From Pseudomonas sp. KU43P (GTDB lineage: Bacteria; Pseudomonadota; Gammaproteobacteria; Pseudomonadales; Pseudomonadaceae): DNA of 64,000 bases. This document shows positions 59,295 through 64,000 of the stretch, one piece after another. The notes under the pieces are model-generated. The model ran no database searches. It was not told the DNA's origin and saw only the letters and a list, made by a program, of their open reading frames with translations. The position numbers were made by a program, and so were the translations under genes. The stretch spans positions 1,151,501 through 1,215,500 of the forward strand of contig NZ_AP019365.1 in assembly GCF_033095865.1 (NCBI RefSeq). The letters are read 5' to 3'. Numbering within the stretch: position 1 is the first letter of the stretch; the number at the start of each line of letters is the position of its first letter.

Positions 59295-59762
59295 ATGTTC
59301 TATCTCATTGCCTACATCAGCAGCGTAGTGCTGATCAACTACGCCTTCTCCAGCGCCCCGCACCTGGATGTGATCTGGTCTGCCTGGGGCGGCCTGGTGT
59401 TCATCCTGCGCGACATGGTGCAGACCCGCTACGGCCACGGCGCGCTGATCGCCATGCTGATGGCGCTGGTGCTGTCCTACGTCACTTCGGAACCGGCCAT
59501 CGCCCTGGCCAGTGCCACCGCTTTCTTCGTCTCCGAACTGATCGACTGGCTGGTGTTCAGCATCACCCGTAGGCCCCTGCGTGACCGCCTGTGGCTGAGC
59601 TCGGCGTTGAGCATTCCGGTCGACACTTTCATCTTCTTCGGCATGATCGGCGCCCTGACCCCGGCCGTGATCGGCACCGCCATGGCTTCCAAGTTCGCCG
59701 GCGTGACGGCGGTGTGGCTGGCCATGGCATTTCGCGCGCGGCGGGCTGCCGTAGCCGGCTGA
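59295..59762 (+). CDS. VUT-family (queuosine-precursor/vitamin) membrane transporter, short form
   Basis: A 155-residue inner-membrane protein with about five helices. [20 protein letters not shown] and [18 protein letters not shown] match the VUT (YhhQ) family, and [14 protein letters not shown] is its C-terminal signature. It is shorter than YhhQ (about 220 aa). YhhQ imports queuosine precursors; the substrate here is inferred. I found no preQ1 riboswitch in the leader. Start ATG 59295 ([10 protein letters not shown]) fits the first helix. Confidence 0.8.
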   Translation: MFYLIAYISSVVLINYAFSSAPHLDVIWSAWGGLVFILRDMVQTRYGHGALIAMLMALVLSYVTSEPAIALASATAFFVSELIDWLVFSITRRPLRDRLWLSSALSIPVDTFIFFGMIGALTPAVIGTAMASKFAGVTAVWLAMAFRARRAAVAG

Positions 59763-59838
59763 TGGTGTAGAATACCGGTCCTTTTTCAGCGGGCTGCGCC
59801 AAGCCTGGTGCGGCCCCGGACGCCTTCGAGGACCTGAA

Positions 59839-61020
59839 ATGACCCGTATCGGAACCCCATTGTCGCCCACCGCGACCCGAATACTGCTCTGCGGCTGCGG
59901 CGAGCTGGGCAAGGAAGTGGTGATCGAGCTGCAGCGCCTGGGCGTCGAAGTGATTGCCGTGGACCGCTACGCCAATGCCCCGGCGATGCAGGTCGCGCAC
60001 CGCAGCCACGTGATCAACATGCTCGATGGTGTTGCCCTGCGGGCGGTGATCGAAGCTGAAAAGCCCCATTACATCGTCCCCGAGATCGAAGCCATCGCCA
60101 CCGCGACCTTGGTGGAGCTGGAGAACGAAGGCTTCAATGTGGTGCCGACTGCCCGTGCTACCCAGCTCACCATGAACCGCGAAGGCATTCGCCGCCTGGC
60201 GGCCGAAGAGCTCGACCTGCCCACCTCGCCGTACCACTTTGCCGACACCTATGAAGACTACGCCAAGGCCGTGGCCGACGTCGGCTACCCGTGTGTGGTC
60301 AAGCCGGTGATGAGCTCGTCGGGCAAGGGCCAGAGTTTGCTGCGCAGCGATGCCGACCTGCAGAAGTCGTGGGACTACGCCCAGGAAGGCGGGCGTGCCG
60401 GCAAGGGCCGGGTGATCATCGAAGGTTTCATCGATTTCGACTACGAAATCACCCTGCTGACCGTGCGCCACGTGGGCGGCACTACCTTCCTGGAGCCGGT
60501 CGGCCATCGTCAGGAGAAGGGCGACTACCAAGAGTCCTGGCAGCCCCAGGCCATGAGCGCGAAAGCCTTGGCCGAATCGCAGCGGGTGGCCAAGGCGGTC
60601 ACCGATGCACTGGGTGGGCGCGGGCTGTTCGGGGTGGAGTTGTTCGTCAAGGGCGACCAGGTGTGGTTCAGCGAGGTCTCGCCACGTCCGCATGACACTG
60701 GTCTGGTCACCCTGATTTCCCAGGACCTGTCGCAGTTCGCCCTGCATGCCCGTGCAATCCTCGGCCTGCCGATTCCGGTGGTACGCCAGTTCGGGCCTTC
60801 GGCTTCTGCGGTGATCCTGCCGGAGGGGCAGTCGCAGCAGACCAGCTTCGCCAACCTGGGGGCGGCGTTGAGCGAGCCGGATACCGCCATTCGCCTGTTC
60901 GGCAAGCCGGAAATCAACGGTACCCGCCGCATGGGCGTGTGCCTGGCGCGTGACGAGTCGGTCGAAGCGGCGCGGGCCAAGGCGACCCGGGCTTCGCAGG
61001 CGGTCAAGGTCGAGTTCTGA
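59839..61020 (+). CDS. purT: Formate-dependent phosphoribosylglycinamide formyltransferase
   Basis: A 393-residue ATP-grasp enzyme that makes formyl-GAR from GAR, formate and ATP. It has an N-terminal preATP-grasp domain ([20 protein letters not shown]), an ATP-grasp core ([31 protein letters not shown]) and metal-binding [19 protein letters not shown] precedes the ATG. It acts in the same pathway as purL in this window but is not linked to it. Confidence 0.96.
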   Translation: MTRIGTPLSPTATRILLCGCGELGKEVVIELQRLGVEVIAVDRYANAPAMQVAHRSHVINMLDGVALRAVIEAEKPHYIVPEIEAIATATLVELENEGFNVVPTARATQLTMNREGIRRLAAEELDLPTSPYHFADTYEDYAKAVADVGYPCVVKPVMSSSGKGQSLLRSDADLQKSWDYAQEGGRAGKGRVIIEGFIDFDYEITLLTVRHVGGTTFLEPVGHRQEKGDYQESWQPQAMSAKALAESQRVAKAVTDALGGRGLFGVELFVKGDQVWFSEVSPRPHDTGLVTLISQDLSQFALHARAILGLPIPVVRQFGPSASAVILPEGQSQQTSFANLGAALSEPDTAIRLFGKPEINGTRRMGVCLARDESVEAARAKATRASQAVKVEF

Positions 61021-61032
61021 TCTGAAATCGCA

Positions 61033-61143
61033 GGGGCCGCTTTGCGGCCCAATCGCCGGCAAGCCGGCTCCCACAGGGTACGAGGCACCACCAGGCACTC
61101 TGTAGGAGCCGGCTTGCCGGCGATTGGGCTGCAAAGCAGCCCC
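61033..61143. repeat. REP pair between purT and the MHS transporter gene
   Basis: Inverted REP units flanked by extended arms GGGGCCGCTTTGCGGCCC and GGGCTGCAAAGCAGCCCC, the same architecture as the copy after glk. It lies between convergent genes and ends seven bases from the transporter stop. Confidence 0.85.
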
Positions 61144-61149
61144 TGTCAC

Positions 61150-62451
61150 TCACAGCTCGTTATTGCGGGTCTCTTTCAGGCACAGCACAGCGATCAGGCT
61201 GATCACCGCCGCCACCGACACATATCCCCCCACCCAGCTCAACCCGCCCATGCTCACCAGCTTCTGCGCAAAGAACGGCGCCGCCGAGGCCCCGACGATG
61301 CCGCCCAGGTTATAGGCCGCCGAAGCACCGGTATAACGCACGTGCGTCGGGAACAGCTCCGGCAGCAAGGCGCCCATCGGAGCAAAGGTCACCCCCATCA
61401 GGAACAGCTCGATGGCCAGGAACAGTGCCACGCCCGTGGTCGAGCCCGAGGTCAGCAGCGGTTCCATGGTAAAGCCCGATGCCACCGCCAGCAGGCCACC
61501 GACGATCAGCACCGGCTTGCGCCCGTAGCGGTCGCTGAGCCAGGCCGACAGCGGCGTGGCCAGGGCCATGAAGACCACGGCAAAGCACAGCAGGCCGAGG
61601 AAGGTTTCGCGGCTGTAACCCAGGGTTGTCACGCCATAGCTCAGCGAGAACACCGTGGAAATGTAGAACAGCGCATAGCACACCACCATCGCCGCCGCGC
61701 CCAGCAGGGTCGGCATCCAGTACTTGGCGAACAGGTCCACCACCGGCATCTTCACCCGCTCATGTCGGGCGACCGCCTTGGCGAACACCGGGCTTTCTTC
61801 CAGCTTGAGGCGCACATAGAGGCCGACCAGCACCAGCGCGGCGCTGAGCAGGAAGGGAATACGCCAGCCCCACTCACGGAACTGCTCGTCGCTGAGCACC
61901 AGGGCCAGGGTCAGGAACAGGCCGTTGGCCGCCAGAAAGCCGATCGAAGGGCCAAGCTGCGGGAACATGCCGAACCAGGCGCGCTTGCCCTCCGGTGCGT
62001 TCTCGGTGGCCAGCAATGCCGCGCCACCCCATTCACCACCCAGGCCCAGGCCTTGGCCGAAGCGCAGCAGGCAGAGCAGGATCGGCGCCCACACGCCAAT
62101 GCTGTCATAACCTGGCAGTACGCCGATCAGGGTGGTCGAGACCCCCATCAGCAGCAGCGAGGCGACCAGGGTCGACTTGCGCCCGATACGGTCGCCAAAG
62201 TGCCCGAACAGGGCCGAGCCCAGCGGGCGGGCGAGGAAGGCGATGCCGAAGGTGAGGAAGGCCGCCAGCATTTGCGCGGTGCCCGACCCGGACGGGAAGA
62301 ACACCGGGCCGATCACCAGGGCGGCAGCGGTGGCATAGACGTAGAAGTCGTAGAACTCGATGGCCGTGCCGATGAAGCTGGCGGTGGCTACCCGCGCAGG
62401 CGAATTGACCGGCGCGGCGGGCGCTTGGGCGTAGGTGCTGCTGGTGGTCAT
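61150..62451 (-). CDS. MFS transporter, metabolite:H+ symporter (MHS) family
   Basis: A 433-residue inner-membrane transporter with 12 predicted helices. The N-terminal signature ATASFIGTAIEFYDFYVYAT and the loop 2-3 motif GHFGDRIGRKSTLV mark the MHS group (ProP, KgtP, ShiA and citrate carriers). The second-half motif is WLSDRYGRKPVLIVGG. The substrate is probably a carboxylate or betaine-type metabolite but cannot be assigned. It diverges from no close partner and has no regulator next to it. Confidence 0.88.
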   Translation of the reverse strand: MTTSSTYAQAPAAPVNSPARVATASFIGTAIEFYDFYVYATAAALVIGPVFFPSGSGTAQMLAAFLTFGIAFLARPLGSALFGHFGDRIGRKSTLVASLLLMGVSTTLIGVLPGYDSIGVWAPILLCLLRFGQGLGLGGEWGGAALLATENAPEGKRAWFGMFPQLGPSIGFLAANGLFLTLALVLSDEQFREWGWRIPFLLSAALVLVGLYVRLKLEESPVFAKAVARHERVKMPVVDLFAKYWMPTLLGAAAMVVCYALFYISTVFSLSYGVTTLGYSRETFLGLLCFAVVFMALATPLSAWLSDRYGRKPVLIVGGLLAVASGFTMEPLLTSGSTTGVALFLAIELFLMGVTFAPMGALLPELFPTHVRYTGASAAYNLGGIVGASAAPFFAQKLVSMGGLSWVGGYVSVAAVISLIAVLCLKETRNNEL

Positions 62452-62700
62452 TTAAGTAGGTCCCTAACAGTCTGTTCGTGCTCCATGGGCTTTGCCCGCG
62501 CGTACCCAGGCAGGCACGGTGTCGCGGACGCCGGAGCGTATTGTTGTGGTCGCGTGACTGACGATAGCCCAGGGCGGGTAGGGGCGGGGTGCGGGCACTG
62601 TTCGGGGTGATGAAGCAGGGCCGCGAGGCGCGTCAGTGGAGCGGACTGGCCGTGTAGCGCCGGGTGCGGGTAGCAGGCGGGACGGCGGGGCTGGGTAAGC

Positions 62701-62727
62701 GTGACCCGAGTATAGCTAGCGGGTCAC
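62701..62727 (-). terminator. Inverted repeat overlapping the end of the CBS-domain gene
   Basis: GTGACCCG and CGGGTCAC form a perfect 8-bp stem around an 11-base loop. The repeat covers the last codons and stop of the CBS-domain gene. No T-tract follows, so a terminator role is uncertain. Confidence 0.35.
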
Positions 62728-63921
62728 GGTCCACACCAGTACCTTGCTGGCGCAATTGTCCTCTGTTTCGAGGATTTCCAGGCGATAACGGCCGATCTTC
62801 AGGCAAACAGCGCTTTCCGGGATACTTTCCAGTGCTTCGGTGACCAGCCCGTTGAGGGTTTTCGGGCCGCCGTCGCAGGGCAGGTGCCAGCCGAGCGTGC
62901 GGTTGATTTCCCGTAGCGAGGCGGTGCCTTCGATGACGAAGGTGCCGTCGGCCTGAGGGTGTACGTGGGGGTTGTCCAGGCTCTGCTCGTCCTCGAACTC
63001 GCCGACGATTTCCTCGAGGATGTCTTCCAAGGTGACGATGCCTTGCACCTCGCCATACTCGTCGACCACCACGCCCAGGCGCCTTTGCTGCTTGTGGAAG
63101 TTCAGCAGCTGCAGCTGCAGGGGCGTGCTTTCCGGGACGAAGTAGGGTTCGTAGCAGGCGCTGTGCAGCGCCTCCAGGGTCAGCTCGGCCTTGGGCAGCA
63201 GGTGGCTGATGAGTTTGGTATTGAGGATCGCTTCGACCTGGTTGATGTCATTGTGATAGATCGGCAGGCGGGTGTGGCGGCTGACGATGAGCTGTTCGAT
63301 GATGCGCTCGATCGGCTCGTCCAGGTTGATGCCGTCGACCTCGTTGCGCGGCACCAGAATGTCATTGACGGTGATCTTGTCCAGAGACTGCAAGCCATCC
63401 AGCAAGCCGTGGCGCGGTGGCTCGAACGCGTCGTCCTCGTCGAATTCGTCATCCTCCTGAGGGTGCAGGGCGACGGCCGTGGGTTGCACGCGAAATGGGC
63501 GCAGCAACAGCTTGGCGCAACCATCGAGCAGGCAGGCCAGGGGCTGCAGCAGGGTAAGGGGCGGCTTGAGCAGGCTGATGCCGAGGCTGATGAACGCTTG
63601 CGGATTGCGCCGTGCAAGGCGCCGAGGGAGGTATTCGGCGAAGACCAGCAAGCCCAGGGTCGCCCCAACGCCCGCCAGCCAGAAGCCATGCTCGCCGTTG
63701 TAGCGCTGGCCGATCAAGCAGGCCAGGCCGAGCACCAGCAACTTGCCCAGGCTGGCGCAGAGCACCAGGGCCTGGGCCGGCAGCGGTGGTTGGCCGTCTT
63801 CGCCATTGCGCAGCGAACCGTTGAGTTGCAAACGGGCAGCATCCACTGCGGTGAACAGCGCCGACCACAGCAGCGCCAGTGCCAGAGTGCCGAGTAGCGG
63901 AGCGTACGGCAGGGTGTCCAT
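62716..63921 (-). CDS. CNNM/CorC-family protein with CBS domains (HlyC/CorC type)
   Basis: A 401-residue membrane protein. The N-terminal DUF21/CNNM region (about 1-130) has three to four helices (LLGTLALALLWSALFTAV, LLVLGLACLIGQ, GVGATLGLLVF). Two CBS domains follow (about 190-310; VNDILVPRNEVDGI, RRLGVVVDEYGEVQGIVTLE), then a C-terminal CorC_HlyC domain (about 325-400). Members are linked to Mg2+ or Co2+ efflux. An acidic linker (EDDEFDEDDAF) precedes the CBS pair. It starts nine bases after the upstream ypjD-type gene. Confidence 0.88.
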   Translation of the reverse strand: MDTLPYAPLLGTLALALLWSALFTAVDAARLQLNGSLRNGEDGQPPLPAQALVLCASLGKLLVLGLACLIGQRYNGEHGFWLAGVGATLGLLVFAEYLPRRLARRNPQAFISLGISLLKPPLTLLQPLACLLDGCAKLLLRPFRVQPTAVALHPQEDDEFDEDDAFEPPRHGLLDGLQSLDKITVNDILVPRNEVDGINLDEPIERIIEQLIVSRHTRLPIYHNDINQVEAILNTKLISHLLPKAELTLEALHSACYEPYFVPESTPLQLQLLNFHKQQRRLGVVVDEYGEVQGIVTLEDILEEIVGEFEDEQSLDNPHVHPQADGTFVIEGTASLREINRTLGWHLPCDGGPKTLNGLVTEALESIPESAVCLKIGRYRLEILETEDNCASKVLVWTVTR

Positions 63922-63930
63922 GGGCGACCG

Positions 63931-64000
63931 TCAGATATGCAGGATGAATTCGCGAACCAGCTTGCTGCCGAAGTAGGCCAGCATCAGCAGGCAGAAACCG
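63931..64000 (-). CDS. ypjD: YpjD/CcsA-type cytochrome c assembly membrane protein, C-terminal end
   Basis: Only the last 22 codons and the stop are in the window: GFCLLMLAYFGSKLVREFIL then HI. A hydrophobic helix ending in SKLVREFILHI is typical of the YpjD/CcsA-like inner-membrane protein found upstream of the CorC-like gene in pseudomonads. The call rests on this short end and on context. Confidence 0.6.
   Translation of the reverse strand, partial: GFCLLMLAYFGSKLVREFILHI

Noticed and set aside
61042-62610. A 522-codon plus-strand frame opposite the MHS transporter
   Set aside because: Its first residues are translated REP sequence and the rest is Gln/His/Arg-rich antisense of a clear 12-helix transporter.
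62452-62700. A small gene in the 264-base gap between the MHS transporter and the CBS-domain gene
   Set aside because: No frame with a start, ribosome site and coding-like composition was found; I see only GC-rich spacer and the inverted repeat at its end.

Overview
The window looks like a chromosomal segment from a fluorescent pseudomonad of the Pseudomonas putida group. This rests on three things: high GC; a gene order for the glucose/Entner-Doudoroff locus, leuA-xseA, guaBA and tadA-mltF-purL that I associate with that group (from memory, not searched); and ten intergenic REP pairs built on the core GCCGGCAAGCCGGCTCCCACAGG. I see no tRNA, rRNA, CRISPR array, insertion sequence, integrase or phage gene.

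Region 1 (1-5.9 kb): the end of an ArcD-type antiporter and a YbaN/DUF454 membrane protein, then a leftward heme-uptake cell-surface-signalling unit. In transcription order it is ECF sigma factor, FecR-type anti-sigma, STN-bearing TonB-dependent heme receptor and biliverdin-forming heme oxygenase, headed by a Fur-box-like palindrome.

Region 2 (6-24.5 kb): an almost complete periplasmic-glucose and Entner-Doudoroff regulon. gap diverges from edd-glk-gltR-gltS across two HexR-type operators (TTGT-N7/8-ACAA). Then come an AGE-family sugar isomerase, the gtsABCD glucose ABC importer, porin oprB, a hexose-6-phosphate mutarotase, and hexR diverging from zwf-pgl-eda over a third HexR-like site. eda ends in a strong intrinsic terminator. 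AACAACAA-type (Crc/Hfq CA) motifs lie just before gltR, gtsA, oprB and the mutarotase gene.

Region 3 (24.6-34.7 kb): leuA with a Leu-rich leader peptide, an M23 peptidase and xseA on the minus strand; an AmpDh3-like amidase next to what looks like the tail of a destroyed LysR gene; a TauE/SafE permease; a zinc-ribbon protein; guaB and guaA.

Region 4 (34.7-41.3 kb): a 972-residue toxin-like protein with a C-terminal ChaN/EreA/TIKI-like domain, a Tat-exported multicopper oxidase, tadA and mltF.

Region 5 (41.5-56.5 kb): purL and a NIF3/CutA-like protein, then four leftward surface or secretion genes: a HET-C family protein of lower GC, PhoX phosphatase, and a two-partner secretion pair (FhaB-like exoprotein of 1508 aa and FhaC-like transporter). 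This is the most accessory-looking stretch.

Region 6 (56.5-64 kb): L,D-transpeptidase, two Nudix hydrolases, gamma-carbonic-anhydrase-like protein, DUF1289 protein, VUT permease, purT, MHS-family transporter, CBS/CorC membrane protein and the end of ypjD/ccsA.

The best candidates for less-described biology are the toxin-like protein at 34.7-37.6 kb, the orphan AmpDh3-like amidase replacing a LysR gene, the HET-C protein, the PhoX/two-partner-secretion neighbourhood and the leuA leader peptide. All identifications come from reading the sequence and from recalled family knowledge; no search was run.
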